In this document: one piece after another, positions 1 through 9,371 of the stretch
Layout: the number at the start of each line of letters is the position of its first letter
Numbering within the stretch: the stretch's first letter is position 1
Source of the DNA: Dyella ginsengisoli LA-4
Lineage (GTDB): Bacteria > Pseudomonadota > Gammaproteobacteria > Xanthomonadales > Rhodanobacteraceae
DNA length: 64,000 nucleotides
NCBI RefSeq assembly: GCF_000334915.1
Contig: NZ_AMSF01000095.1
Coordinates: 62,001-126,000, forward strand
Direction of reading: 5' to 3'
Notes under the pieces: generated by a model
What the model was told of the DNA's origin: nothing
The model's input: only the letters and a program-made list of their open reading frames with translations
The model's database searches: none
Position numbers and translations under genes: made by a program

Positions 1-129
1 CTCCAGCCGGGTACCGATGAGGAACAGCGCGTTGCAGACCACAGCACAGGAAAAGGCGATCTCCAGCACCAGCAGCCCCGCCGCGATCCGGTGGCGTCCC
101 AAGGCACGAAGAATGTGGCGTAGATGCAT
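1..129 (-). CDS. FtsX/MacB-type ABC permease, B-type of pair 5 (partial, 3' end outside window)
   Basis: Only the first 43 codons are in the window. The ATG at 129 follows an AGGA-type ribosome site. The visible part is a short basic leader (RALGRHR) and the first membrane segment (LLVLEIAFSCAVVCNALF), closely matching the starts of the four complete B-type permeases on the right. It begins 10 bases after the stop of permease A5, the same junction seen in the other pairs. It belongs to the subgroup of B3 and B4 (IAxxCAVxCNA) rather than that of B1 and B2. By inference it is a half-subunit of a split MacB-like exporter. The end of the gene and of the operon lie to the left. Confidence 0.85.
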   Translation of the reverse strand, partial: MHLRHILRALGRHRIAAGLLVLEIAFSCAVVCNALFLIGTRLE

Positions 130-139
130 CGTGGGTGTC

Positions 140-1432
140 CTAGTTCGACTTCAGGGCCACGGCCGGGGCGACGTGCATGGCCCTCCAGGCGGGCAGGAGT
201 CCGGCCAGCAGGCTGCTGAGCAGGGCCAGCACGAAGGTCGCCAGCAGCATGCTCGGATCCATGCGGATCAAGCCGGCGTAGTCGGTCGGCTGATGGCGTA
301 CCAGCACCAGGCCCAGGCCGGCCAGCGCCAGCCCGCACACGCCACCGGCCAGTCCGACCACTCCGGCCTCGACCAGGCACTGCATGAAGATCGCGCGACG
401 CGACGCACCCAGCGCGCGCCGCACGCTGATCTCGCCGCTGCGACGCAGGAACTTGGCCAGCAACAGGCCCACGGTGTTGAGCAGGCAGATGCCGAGAAAG
501 CCCAGTGCCAGCCACACCTGCAACCGCACGTCCGAAGGCACCACGCCCTTGGCGTCCAGCCACTGCATCACGTCCAGCAGGCGGATCTGTCCGGGGTGGG
601 TGAAGCGTCCGGCCTGTCGCTGCTGGGCCATGTAGTTTTGCAGGTATTGCCGGTAAGCCCGTCGTGTCGACGGGGCGTCGAGCTCGGCCCAGTACTGCAG
701 CCACAGACAAGGCGCATCCGCGGCGTGCTCGTCGGGAACATTGCCCCAGCAATTCATCGTGCCGCTGGTCGCCAGATGCAGATCCAGCGCCGTAGCCAGC
801 GGGACGAACACCTGCTCGCTGTCACCGAACCGGCCGTTGCTGAGATCGTAGAAGCGGGGATTCATGCTCCAGTCGTCCAGCACGCCGACGATCCGCAGCG
901 ACTGGCCTCCCACCTGCAGCATCGAGCCGGTGCTGTCGCGACCGCCGAACAGCTGATCGTTCAACGCGGCCGAGATCACCGCCACCCGGGCGTGGTGACC
1001 GTCGTCGCCACGATCCCAGCCGTGACCGAAGCGAAACGGCACGGCGAACATCGCGAAGAAATCCGCCGTGGTGTAGCGCGCCTCCAGGCTCAACGGATCG
1101 CCCTGTGCCGGCGTCACCACCATGGTGCCGGCCGACATCATCGCCTGGCGATCGGCACGGGCGTCGCGCAGCAGCGCCTCGGCATCCCGACGGGTCAGGT
1201 TGTCCGGCACCTTGTCGCCGGGCCTGAAATTGTCGTCCGGAAACACGTTCAGGCCCACGCGGAACAGGTCCGCGCTCTTCTGCGGGATCGGATCACCCGA
1301 CAGCACGTGCATGACCGTCAACGTGGTCATGCTGGTACCGATACCCACCGCGATGGCCAACACCATCAGGGCGGTGAGAACCTTGTTGCGTTTCAGGCTG
1401 CGCAGGGCCAGATCGAGGTAGTAACTGATCAT
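140..1432 (-). CDS. FtsX/MacB-type ABC permease, A-type of pair 5
   Basis: A 430-residue membrane protein without its own ATPase domain. The start (MISYYLDLALRSLKRNK) follows a GGAGGAG ribosome site and matches the other A-type starts. One N-terminal membrane helix (about 18-42) is followed by a large periplasmic MacB_PCD-like domain, then three C-terminal helices with the FtsX-family motif VRRALGAS. The periplasmic domain holds two cysteines 13 residues apart (NCWGN and PCLW) that recur in all five A-type proteins. The family exports drugs, peptides or lipoproteins together with a MacB-type ATPase and a MacA-type adaptor; the substrate here is unknown. Confidence 0.88.
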   Translation of the reverse strand: MISYYLDLALRSLKRNKVLTALMVLAIAVGIGTSMTTLTVMHVLSGDPIPQKSADLFRVGLNVFPDDNFRPGDKVPDNLTRRDAEALLRDARADRQAMMSAGTMVVTPAQGDPLSLEARYTTADFFAMFAVPFRFGHGWDRGDDGHHARVAVISAALNDQLFGGRDSTGSMLQVGGQSLRIVGVLDDWSMNPRFYDLSNGRFGDSEQVFVPLATALDLHLATSGTMNCWGNVPDEHAADAPCLWLQYWAELDAPSTRRAYRQYLQNYMAQQRQAGRFTHPGQIRLLDVMQWLDAKGVVPSDVRLQVWLALGFLGICLLNTVGLLLAKFLRRSGEISVRRALGASRRAIFMQCLVEAGVVGLAGGVCGLALAGLGLVLVRHQPTDYAGLIRMDPSMLLATFVLALLSSLLAGLLPAWRAMHVAPAVALKSN

Positions 1433-1487
1433 CGGGGACTCCTCCGCCCTGTACGCTCGCTGCACTCCTGCATCGCCATGGGTCGCC

Positions 1488-2711
1488 TCACACCGATCGC
1501 GTCGCCACTACCGGCGGCACGGCAGCCGCGCGCAGCGCCGGTCCCAGCACGGCGACCTGGCCGATCAGCCACAACGCGACGGCGCCGACCGGGAAGTAGA
1601 TCGCGGGCAGGCGCGGCAGCTCGTAGTGCTGCATCAGGAACAGGTTGATGCCGTAGGCCAGCACCATGCCGAGGCCGATGCCGATGGTGGCGAGCAGGAA
1701 GTTCTCGGTCTGGAAGTAGTGCAGGATGTTGGCGCGGGTGGCGCCCAGCGCCCGCCGCACGCCGATCTGCCGGCGACGCTGTGCCACCCAGAAACTGCCC
1801 AGCCCGACGATGCCCAGCGCGGTCACCACCAATAGCGCGATGCATACCCCCACCAGCAGCACGGCCATCGCACGGTCCTGGCGGAAGAAATCGCTGCGCA
1901 TGTCGTCCCAGATGTGCTGCGCGATCACCACCCGGTGCGGGTCGCTCTTCTTCAGTGCGGCGATGGCCGCCTTGAGCACGCGATCGCGCTCGCCGGGCGC
2001 CGTGCGCAGGATGTAGTTGCCGTCGAACACGCGCACCGGGAGGATGCCGGTGTACTGGGCCATGGCGTCGTCCCAGATCGAGGGGCGCACCAGCCCCCTA
2101 ACCACCCCGACCACCCGCAGCGGCACCTCACTGCCCAGGTAGATCTGCTTGCCCAGGGCGCTCTGCCCCGGCCACAGGCGCTCGGCCAGTGCCTGGGTGA
2201 TCACGATGACGCTGGGCAGGTGCTTCAGGTCGCCCGCCTGCGCCGCGTGCACCACCGCGTCGAAGTCCATGTAGTCGTCCGGCTGCAGCATCCGGCCCGA
2301 CACCAGTTGCACGCCGAACGCCTGGGCGAGGTTCTCGCCGAAGTACGTGGTCATGTTCAGCGTGGACTGGCTCTGCTTGGGATCGAGCTTGATGCCGCTG
2401 TTGTTGGACGAGTTGCCGAACGGCACCTGGTTCACCGAGGCCACCTCGGTTACCCCGGGGATCTGCCGCAGCAGCGCCAGGTCTTCGGCCGTACGCGCCT
2501 TTTCGTCGTCGCGGCGGCCGATGTCGGCCAGCCGCAGGTGCACCAGCTCGTGCTCGGCGACGCCGCTGGGCATGTCCATGCGGTGCAGGCGCTGGGTGAT
2601 CAGGAACACCGCATTGCAGACGATCGCGCAGGTCAGCGCGATCTGCAGGATCAGCAGCGTGGCCGTCACCTTGTGGCGGCGCAGGGTGGCAAGGATCGGA
2701 AGGATGTCCAC
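1488..2711 (-). CDS. FtsX/MacB-type ABC permease, B-type of pair 4
   Basis: A 407-residue B-type permease. I start it at the GTG at 2711 (VDILPILATLRRHK), which follows GAGG at six bases and is 8 bases past the stop of A4; longer frames run into that gene. Helix 1 is ILQIALTCAIVCNAVFLI. A periplasmic domain follows, then three helices with the motif FWVAQRRRQIGVRRALGA and the C-terminal signature VPPVVATRSV shared by the B-types. Relative to A-types it has a shorter leader and lacks the cysteine pair. It probably forms a heterodimer with A4 and uses the shared ATPase encoded at 12053-12778. Confidence 0.87.
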   Translation of the reverse strand: MDILPILATLRRHKVTATLLILQIALTCAIVCNAVFLITQRLHRMDMPSGVAEHELVHLRLADIGRRDDEKARTAEDLALLRQIPGVTEVASVNQVPFGNSSNNSGIKLDPKQSQSTLNMTTYFGENLAQAFGVQLVSGRMLQPDDYMDFDAVVHAAQAGDLKHLPSVIVITQALAERLWPGQSALGKQIYLGSEVPLRVVGVVRGLVRPSIWDDAMAQYTGILPVRVFDGNYILRTAPGERDRVLKAAIAALKKSDPHRVVIAQHIWDDMRSDFFRQDRAMAVLLVGVCIALLVVTALGIVGLGSFWVAQRRRQIGVRRALGATRANILHYFQTENFLLATIGIGLGMVLAYGINLFLMQHYELPRLPAIYFPVGAVALWLIGQVAVLGPALRAAAVPPVVATRSV

Positions 2712-2719
2712 GGCGGACC

Positions 2720-4024
2720 TCACTGGCTCTTCAGTTGCAGGGCGGGCGCAACCTGGCAGGCACGCCAGGCGGGCAACAGGCCGGCCAGCAGGCTGGCGCC
2801 CACGGCAAGCAGGAAGGTGGTCAGCAGCATGGTCGGGTCCAGGCGCGCCAGCTCGGCGTAATCGGAGGGTTGGTGGCGCACCGCCCACAGGCCGAGCAGA
2901 GCCAGGCCGAGGCCGCCAAGGCCGCCGGCCAGGCCGATCACCCCGGACTCCACCAGCAGCTGCGCGAACACGTTGCGGCGCGAGGCACCCAGCGCCCGGC
3001 GCACGCCGAGCTCGCCGGCGCGTCGCATGAACTTGGCCAGCATCAGGCCCACCGTGTTCACCAGGCACACCAGCAGGAAGCCGAACGCCAGGTACACCTG
3101 CAGCCGCACGTCGCTCGGCACCACCTTGTTGTAGTCCAGCCACTGCATCAGGCTGCGCAGCCGCACGTTGGGCGGGCGCTGGAAGCGGCCCAGGTCGTGC
3201 TGCTCGCGCGAGTAGTTGACCAGGAACTGCTTGTAGGCGGCGGCCTGGCTGGCGTCGTCCAGTTGCACCCAGAACTGCAGCCAGACGCAGGTGGCCGTTT
3301 CCAGGTGATCCTCGTCGCCACCGCCGCGGCCCCAGCAATCCATCGAGCCGTTGCGGTCCAGCCGCAGGTCGCGGAACGTGGTCAACGGCAGGAACGCGTC
3401 TTCCACGCCGCGATAGCCGCCTGTGTTGAGATCGTAGAAGTGCGGGTTGGGACGCCAGTCGCCGAGCACGCCGATGACCCGGAACGCGGTGTCCTTGATG
3501 CGCAGCGTCTGTCCGGTACTGTCCTTGCCGCCGAACAGCTTGTCGTTGAGCTTGCGGGTGATCACCGCCACGCGCGCCTTGGCATCGTCGTCTGCCGCAT
3601 TCCAGCCGTGGCCGTACAGGAACGGCGCCTGGAACATGGCGAAGAAATCGGCCGTGGTGTAGCGCGCATCGCTGAAGAACGGGTCCAGATCCGATTGCGC
3701 CGGCTGCACCGGCACCGCGCCGCCGGTCATCAGCGCCTGACGAACGCCGCGATGGGCCCGGAGCAGGTTCATGCCGTCGATCCAGGTGACCTGCGCCGGC
3801 GGCTCCTTGCCCGGCTGGTAACCGTCCATGTCCTGCGGATCGAGCTGCGGATAGAACAGCGTTCCGCTGGCCCCGGGAATCGGGTCGCCCGACAGCACGT
3901 GGAACACGGTGAGCGTGGTCATGCTGGCGCCGATGCCGAGCGCGACGGCGAACACCATCAGCGCGGTGAGCGCCTTGTTGCGCTTAAGGCTGCGCAGCGC
4001 GAGATCGAGGTAGTACTGGAACAT
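2720..4024 (-). CDS. FtsX/MacB-type ABC permease, A-type of pair 4
   Basis: A 434-residue A-type permease starting MFQYYLDLALRSLKRNK after a GGAG ribosome site. Helix 1 spans about 18-42 (SMTTLTVFHVLSG at its end), the periplasmic domain about 45-300, and three helices follow at roughly 305-328, 355-380 and 395-418. The FtsX motif is VRRALGAS and the tail is ALQLKS. The paired cysteines lie in MDCWG and TCVW, 15 residues apart. It resembles A3 and A5 more than A1 and A2. A 135-base gap containing a REP-like palindrome separates it from B3 upstream, the longest gap between pairs. Confidence 0.88.
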   Translation of the reverse strand: MFQYYLDLALRSLKRNKALTALMVFAVALGIGASMTTLTVFHVLSGDPIPGASGTLFYPQLDPQDMDGYQPGKEPPAQVTWIDGMNLLRAHRGVRQALMTGGAVPVQPAQSDLDPFFSDARYTTADFFAMFQAPFLYGHGWNAADDDAKARVAVITRKLNDKLFGGKDSTGQTLRIKDTAFRVIGVLGDWRPNPHFYDLNTGGYRGVEDAFLPLTTFRDLRLDRNGSMDCWGRGGGDEDHLETATCVWLQFWVQLDDASQAAAYKQFLVNYSREQHDLGRFQRPPNVRLRSLMQWLDYNKVVPSDVRLQVYLAFGFLLVCLVNTVGLMLAKFMRRAGELGVRRALGASRRNVFAQLLVESGVIGLAGGLGGLGLALLGLWAVRHQPSDYAELARLDPTMLLTTFLLAVGASLLAGLLPAWRACQVAPALQLKSQ

Positions 4025-4056
4025 GGGGTTACTCCGCGCTCATCGTCGAATTTCCC

Positions 4057-4136
4057 GTAGGAGCCCGCTTGCGGGCGATGCTCTTGGCTTCGATGCGAAA
4101 CCAGAGCAAGGGCATCGCCCGCAAGCGGGCTCCTAC
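4057..4136. repeat. REP-like palindrome, copy 1 (25-bp perfect arms)
   Basis: The arms 4057-4081 and 4112-4136 are perfect 25-base inverted repeats around a 30-base loop; GCTCT/AGAGC just inside extends the stem. A second copy with the same arm design occurs at 21030-21115, differing at one arm position in each arm (CTTGCGGG versus CTCGCGGG). It sits between permeases B3 and A4. The form is that of REP/BIME elements spread by RAYT transposases. A transcript would fold here, so it may limit read-through or protect the upstream mRNA. Confidence 0.88.
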
Positions 4137-4159
4137 AGGCAGGCTCGTCATCGGGACTG

Positions 4160-5389
4160 TCATGCCGACCTCGTCGCCACCACCGGCGGCACCGCGGCGG
4201 CGCGCAGTGCCGGGCCGAGTACCGAGGCCTGGCCTATCAGCCACAGCGCGATGGCGCCGGCGGGCAGGTAGAACCAGGGCATGCGGGCCATCTCGTAGCG
4301 GTGCATCAGGTACACGTTGATGCCGAAGGCGAGCGCCATGCCCAGTGCCACGCCGCCGGTGCTGAGCAGGAAGTTCTCGGTCTGGAAGTACTGCAGGATG
4401 TGCGCGCGGCTGGCGCCGACCGCGCGGCGGATGCCGATCTGCCGGCGTCGCTGGTTCACCCAGAAGCTGGTCAGGCCGACGATGCCGAACGCGGTGACCG
4501 CCAGCATCACCACGCACACCAGCACCAGCATCCAGGCCATCGAGCTCATGTCGGCGAAGTAGCGACGGCGGATCTCCGGATAGCCGCGTCCGTGCGCCAC
4601 GCCGCCGGGATTGAGGTCGGCGATCTTCTGCTCGGCTTCGCGCACCAGCCGGTCGCGGTCGCGTGGCGCGCTGCGCACCACGTAATGGGACAGCGCCCCC
4701 TTGGAGCCGGCCGCGCTCATCGGGAAGAACGCCGCGTCGTAGTTGGCCGGAGAGTTCGCGTCGCCGATGTACGGACGCAGCACGTCGGCCACGACGCCGA
4801 TCACCGTGTAGTAGTGCGGCGTGGCATACAGCGTCTTGCCCACGGCCGGCTGCCCCGGCCACATTTTCCCGGCCAGGCTGCGGGTGACCAGCACCACGTG
4901 GGTTTCCGGCAGCGGCGACTTGTCAAAGTGGCTGTCGGCGTAGTCGCCGTCGTTGAAGGAGCGACCCTCGAGCACCTGCAGGCCGAGCGCCGCATCGCCA
5001 CCGCTGCCAAGGAAGTACATCGATACGTTGCGGCTGCTGCGGTCGGTGAGCGCGTCACCCGGCTTGGTGCCGAAACCCCAGCCCCAGTTGTTCTGGCTCA
5101 GCGGCAGGGTGCTCACCACGGCGGCGGCCTGCACGCCCGGCAGGCCACGCAGGGCCGCCAGATTGCGCGGGATGTCGCTGCCGGCCAGTTCGGGGTCGGT
5201 GCCATTGAGCGTGACCTCGGCAATGCCGGCCTCGTCGATGGCATTGGGCAGGTGGATCGAGGCCACGCGCTGGCTGATCATGAACACGGCGTTGCACAGC
5301 ACCGCGCAGGCGAGCGCGATCTCCAGCACGATCAGCAGGGCCGGGATGCGATGCCGGCGAAGGCTGGCGAGAATCGGTCGGATATCCAT
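4160..5389 (-). CDS. FtsX/MacB-type ABC permease, B-type of pair 3
   Basis: A 409-residue B-type permease starting MDIRPILASLRRHR. The ATG at 5389 follows GAGG that overlaps the stop of A3, which lies 8 bases upstream. Helix 1 is LIVLEIALACAVLCNAVFMI. The C-terminal membrane block carries FWVNQRRRQIGIRRAVGAS and the tail VPPVVATRSA. Family and architecture match B4 and B5. Being the last gene before the REP-like palindrome, it may end a transcript segment. Confidence 0.87.
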   Translation of the reverse strand: MDIRPILASLRRHRIPALLIVLEIALACAVLCNAVFMISQRVASIHLPNAIDEAGIAEVTLNGTDPELAGSDIPRNLAALRGLPGVQAAAVVSTLPLSQNNWGWGFGTKPGDALTDRSSRNVSMYFLGSGGDAALGLQVLEGRSFNDGDYADSHFDKSPLPETHVVLVTRSLAGKMWPGQPAVGKTLYATPHYYTVIGVVADVLRPYIGDANSPANYDAAFFPMSAAGSKGALSHYVVRSAPRDRDRLVREAEQKIADLNPGGVAHGRGYPEIRRRYFADMSSMAWMLVLVCVVMLAVTAFGIVGLTSFWVNQRRRQIGIRRAVGASRAHILQYFQTENFLLSTGGVALGMALAFGINVYLMHRYEMARMPWFYLPAGAIALWLIGQASVLGPALRAAAVPPVVATRSA

Positions 5390-5397
5390 GGTCGGCC

Positions 5398-6702
5398 TCA
5401 CATCGCCTTGAGCTGGGGAGCGGGCGCCAGCAGGCAGGCGCGCCAGGCCGGCAGCAGGCCGGCGATCAGGCTGGCCACCAGTGCCACCACGAACGTGAAT
5501 GCGAACATCGCCGGGTCCAGATGCGCCAGGTGCGCGTACTGCGCCGGCTGGTGGCGGATGCCGAACAGGCCCAGCTCGGCGAACGCCAGCCCCAGCGCGC
5601 CCCCGGCGAGGCCGACGATGGAGGCCTCCACCATGAACTGCACGAAGATCTCGCGCCGCGTGGCGCCCAGGGCACGACGCACGCCGATTTCCTGCGAGCG
5701 CCTGAGGCACTTGGCCAGCAGCAGGCCGACAGTGTTCACCACGCAGATCAGCAGGAAGCCGAAGGCAAGGTAGACCTGCAGGCGCACGTCGTCCGGCACC
5801 ACGTGCTGGTCGCGCAACCAGCCCATCAGGTCGAGCAGGGAACTATCGGTGCGCTGGAAGCGGCCGAGGGCGACCTGCTCCTTCACATAGCCATCGAGGA
5901 AGCGGCGGTAACTGGCCACGGCGGAGGAGTCGTCCAGTTCCACCCACAGGCCGAGCCATTGGCAGGGGGCCGTTTCCAGATGGGTGAAATCGTCGACGGC
6001 CTGATAGCACTCGGTGTCCTGCGGCCCCATCTTCAATGCGCGCGCGGCTTTGAGCGGCAGGAATACCGCGTCGCCGTCGCCGTAGTGGTCGCCACCCAGT
6101 CCCAGTGTGTAGAAGCGCGGCTGCGGCGCCCACGGCTTGAGCACGCCGACCACCCGGAAGTCGTGGTCGTTCAGGCGCACCATCCGCCCCACGCTGTCGG
6201 CGCCATCGAACAGCTTGTCGTTGAGGAAGCTGGCGATCACCACCACCTGCGAGCCGCCCTCGTCGTCCGTGGCGCTCCAGCCGCTGCCGTACTGGAACCC
6301 GGCATCGAACATCGCGAAGAAGTCGGCGGTGGTCATCACGCCGTCGCTGAAGAACGGATGCGCATGGGCCTGCGGCGGCATGATCTTGGCCTGGGTCAGC
6401 GCCATCACCGCCTGGCGCGTCGCCCGGTGGGCGTGCAGCAGGTTCATCGCATCCACGTAGCCCATCGTCCGCGGCAACCTGCCGTTCGAGTCGATCGCGC
6501 TGTTCTTCGGGCTGGGATCGAGCTGCGGGTAGAACAACCGCGCACTCTTCTGCGGCAGCGGGTCGCCCGAGAGCAGCCGCAGCACGGTGAGCGTGGTGAT
6601 CGACGCACCGATGCCCAGCGCCAGCGCCAGCACCATCAGCACGGTGAGCACCCGGTTGCGCCGGAGACTGCGTACGGCCAGATCGAGGTAGTAGACCAAC
6701 AT
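5398..6702 (-). CDS. FtsX/MacB-type ABC permease, A-type of pair 3
   Basis: A 434-residue A-type permease starting MLVYYLDLAVRSLRRNR after an AGGGG ribosome site. Helix 1 ends in SITTLTVLRLLSG. The periplasmic domain contains the conserved cysteines (TECYQ and PCQW, 14 residues apart) and the A-type block TTADFFAMFDAGFQYGSGW. Three C-terminal helices include IGVRRALGATRREIF and the tail PQLKAM. Gene B3 follows after 8 bases. Residues of roughly 60-130 differ most from the other A-types, which suggests that the periplasmic face rather than the membrane core has diverged. Confidence 0.88.
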   Translation of the reverse strand: MLVYYLDLAVRSLRRNRVLTVLMVLALALGIGASITTLTVLRLLSGDPLPQKSARLFYPQLDPSPKNSAIDSNGRLPRTMGYVDAMNLLHAHRATRQAVMALTQAKIMPPQAHAHPFFSDGVMTTADFFAMFDAGFQYGSGWSATDDEGGSQVVVIASFLNDKLFDGADSVGRMVRLNDHDFRVVGVLKPWAPQPRFYTLGLGGDHYGDGDAVFLPLKAARALKMGPQDTECYQAVDDFTHLETAPCQWLGLWVELDDSSAVASYRRFLDGYVKEQVALGRFQRTDSSLLDLMGWLRDQHVVPDDVRLQVYLAFGFLLICVVNTVGLLLAKCLRRSQEIGVRRALGATRREIFVQFMVEASIVGLAGGALGLAFAELGLFGIRHQPAQYAHLAHLDPAMFAFTFVVALVASLIAGLLPAWRACLLAPAPQLKAM

Positions 6703-6747
6703 CCCATTGCCCCTTGAGGAATCGTCCCGGCGTTGCCGCCGCCAAGC

Positions 6748-7989
6748 TCACACCGAGCGCGTCGCTTCCACCGGCGGCACGCGCGAAGCCTTCAGGGCGG
6801 GGGCGAGCACGGCCCCTTGCCCCAGTACCAACAGCAGCAGTACGCCGACGATCAGGTAAGCCATCGGCATCGGCTGCGAGGCGAAGCGCAGCATCAGCCA
6901 GAGGTTCATGCAGATGGCCAGCAGCAGCCCCAGCAGCACGCCGCCGCCGGTGATCAGCAGGTTTTCGGTAAGGAAGTAGCTCAGGATGTCGCGCTGACGG
7001 GCACCGAGCGCCCGGCGTACGCCGATCTGCTTGCGCCGCTGCCCTACCCAGAAACTGGTCAGGCCCACGATGCCCGCGGCGGTCACCGCCAGCAGCACCA
7101 CGCAGATGATTGCCATCAGCACGGCCATGCCGCGATCGGTCTCGAACACCTTCTGACGGATGGCAGCGTAGTCCTGGATGCCGTCTTTCGGATCGATGAT
7201 GCGCATGCGGCTCTGGGCGAGCAGTGCCTTCGGCGCCTCGCGCATCGCCGCAGCGAGCTGACCAGGCTTGGCGCGCACGATGTAATGGATGCCGCGCACG
7301 TCGGCGCTCCGCAGCGGCCAGATCAGCGACTGCCCGGCGTACCTGTTGCTCGACAAATCGACCCCTTGCCGATGCAGCGGATCGATGATGCCGATGATGG
7401 TGCTTGGCGTGGTGCCCATCGCGTAGAAGCTCTTGCCCAATGCTTTTCCATCGGGAAACAGGCGATCGGCCAGCGCTTTGCTCACGATCACCGTCGCCGG
7501 AGTGATGTTCTGCTGGGTACCCACCACCGACACTTCGTCTGGACGGAAATTGCGCCCCGCAACGAGCTTGAGACCCAGTGCATTGATGAAGTGCTCGTCG
7601 CCGAGATATACCGCCGCGTCGGTGGTCGGCTTGACCTGGTCGAGTGTCATGGTGACCAAGTTGTCCCAACCGCCGCCCTGCAACGGGTAGCCGCTGGCGG
7701 GCGCCGCATCCAGCACGCCAGGCAATTGCCGAAGAGCGAGCAAGTCGGCACGCACCTGCGCATCGACCTGCGATGTCGACTCGTCGGCGTTGGCCCACTG
7801 GTTGCTGATGACGAACACGTTGGCCTCGTCCACGCCGCTGGCCTGGGACAGATTGGCCAGCCGCTGGTGGATGATGAACAGCGCGTTGCACACGATGGCC
7901 AACGTCAGCGCGATCTGCAATGCGATCAGCGCGGTACCTGCCTTGTGCCGCCGCAGCGCGATGAGGATGGGCCGAATCTGGATATTCAT
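6748..7989 (-). CDS. FtsX/MacB-type ABC permease, B-type of pair 2
   Basis: A 413-residue B-type permease starting MNIQIRPILIALRRHKAG after a GGAG site, 10 bases past the stop of A2. Helix 1 (LIALQIALTLAIVCNALFII) places it with B1 in a subgroup distinct from B3-B5. The distal membrane block reads FWVGQRRKQIGVRRALGARQRDIL and the protein ends PPVEATRSV. It has no ATP-binding motifs and so depends on a separate ATPase, presumably the one at the head of the operon. Confidence 0.87.
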   Translation of the reverse strand: MNIQIRPILIALRRHKAGTALIALQIALTLAIVCNALFIIHQRLANLSQASGVDEANVFVISNQWANADESTSQVDAQVRADLLALRQLPGVLDAAPASGYPLQGGGWDNLVTMTLDQVKPTTDAAVYLGDEHFINALGLKLVAGRNFRPDEVSVVGTQQNITPATVIVSKALADRLFPDGKALGKSFYAMGTTPSTIIGIIDPLHRQGVDLSSNRYAGQSLIWPLRSADVRGIHYIVRAKPGQLAAAMREAPKALLAQSRMRIIDPKDGIQDYAAIRQKVFETDRGMAVLMAIICVVLLAVTAAGIVGLTSFWVGQRRKQIGVRRALGARQRDILSYFLTENLLITGGGVLLGLLLAICMNLWLMLRFASQPMPMAYLIVGVLLLLVLGQGAVLAPALKASRVPPVEATRSV

Positions 7990-7999
7990 GGCGGTCTCC

Positions 8000-9319
8000 T
8001 CAGCTGGACTTCAATTGCCAAGCTGGCTGCACGCGCGCGGCACGCCACGCCGGGTAGAACGCCGCAAGCACGGTGGCAACGATGGCCACAGCGAACGTCA
8101 AAGCAACGAGCGACGGATCGAGCTTGGCCAGCTTCGCGATTTCCGGGCGGAACAACACGCCAACACCAGCCACGCCTATCGCGGTGAACAACAGGCCCAG
8201 CAGGCCGCCGGCCAGGCCCACCGTGCCGGCCTCGATCAGGTATTGCGTATAAATCTCGCCGCGGGTCGCGCCCAGGGCGCGGCGCACGCCGATCTCGCCG
8301 GCGCGGCGCATGAATTTCGCCAGCAACAGACCGATCGTGTTGACCAGGCAGATCAGGAAGAACCCGAGCGCCACGGCCAGCGAAATGCGGCTCTCCGGCG
8401 GCACCACCTGTTCGTAGTCCATCCACTGCATCACGTCACGCAACCGCACGTTCGGCGCCCAGTTGAAGCGGCCGGCATGCTGCTGCTCGGCGGCGTAGTT
8501 GGTCAGGAAGCGACGATAGCCCGCGACTTCGGCGGGACTGTCCAGCTCCACCCACGGCGTGATCCATACGCAGTTGCTTTGCAGGTACTCCTGCCAAGTG
8601 GTGTAGCTGAGCGAACCGCGGCAACTGTTCCGACCGCCCGGACGCATCTCCAGATCCATCGCGCGGTTGAACACCATGTAGATGTCCGGCTCCTTCCCGA
8701 AGCCGTTGGTGCTGAACAGGTCATAGAAACGAGGACGCGGGTTCCAGTGACTCGTGACACCCACGATCTGGTAGTCGTGGCCGCCGAGGTCGAGGGTGCG
8801 ACCCACGCTGTCGGCGCCCCCGAACAGCTTCTGGTTGAGCACGTCGCTGATGACGATCCCACTGGCACGCGCGTCGTCATCCCGAGTGCTCCAGCCCCCG
8901 CCATAGCGGAAAGGAACCTCGAACATGGTGAAGAAATCGCTGGTGACGGCATAACCATTGGCGTTCAGAGGCAGATCGCGGTTGCCGCCCGGTATCACCG
9001 AGAGCTGCACCTTGTAGAGCACCGTCTGGCGCCTAGCCTTATGCGCTGTCATCAAAGCCATCGCGTCGATGTAGCCCAGCGCTTCGCCCGGCTCGTTGTT
9101 CTGCAGGTTCTGCTGCGGCCCCCAACCGTCGATCTGCGGCGTGAACAGCCGCGCCGACTTGTCCGGAATCGGGTTGCCCGACACCGCGCGAAACACCGAG
9201 TAGGTGGTCATCGATGCGGCCACGCCGAAGCCAATCGCCATCACCATCAGGGCGGTGAGCATCGGGTTGCGCCGCAGGCTGCGCAATCCCAGCCGGAAGT
9301 AGTAGTCGAGCATCACCAT
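8000..9319 (-). CDS. FtsX/MacB-type ABC permease, A-type of pair 2
   Basis: A 439-residue A-type permease. I chose the ATG at 9319 (MVMLDYYFRLGLRSLRR) because GGAG lies seven bases upstream; the ATG two codons later aligns better with the other A-types and is the alternative. Helix 1 ends SMTTYSVFRAVSG, as in A1. The cysteines are in NSCRG and NCVW, 16 residues apart. The distal block has IGVRRALGATRGEIY and the tail AWQLKSS. The gap from B1 is 52 bases. Confidence 0.87.
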   Translation of the reverse strand: MVMLDYYFRLGLRSLRRNPMLTALMVMAIGFGVAASMTTYSVFRAVSGNPIPDKSARLFTPQIDGWGPQQNLQNNEPGEALGYIDAMALMTAHKARRQTVLYKVQLSVIPGGNRDLPLNANGYAVTSDFFTMFEVPFRYGGGWSTRDDDARASGIVISDVLNQKLFGGADSVGRTLDLGGHDYQIVGVTSHWNPRPRFYDLFSTNGFGKEPDIYMVFNRAMDLEMRPGGRNSCRGSLSYTTWQEYLQSNCVWITPWVELDSPAEVAGYRRFLTNYAAEQQHAGRFNWAPNVRLRDVMQWMDYEQVVPPESRISLAVALGFFLICLVNTIGLLLAKFMRRAGEIGVRRALGATRGEIYTQYLIEAGTVGLAGGLLGLLFTAIGVAGVGVLFRPEIAKLAKLDPSLVALTFAVAIVATVLAAFYPAWRAARVQPAWQLKSS

Positions 9320-9371
9320 GGATGGACTCCGCGCGGCAGGTGCCGATGGACGGGTGGTGGCGAGCGGTGCG

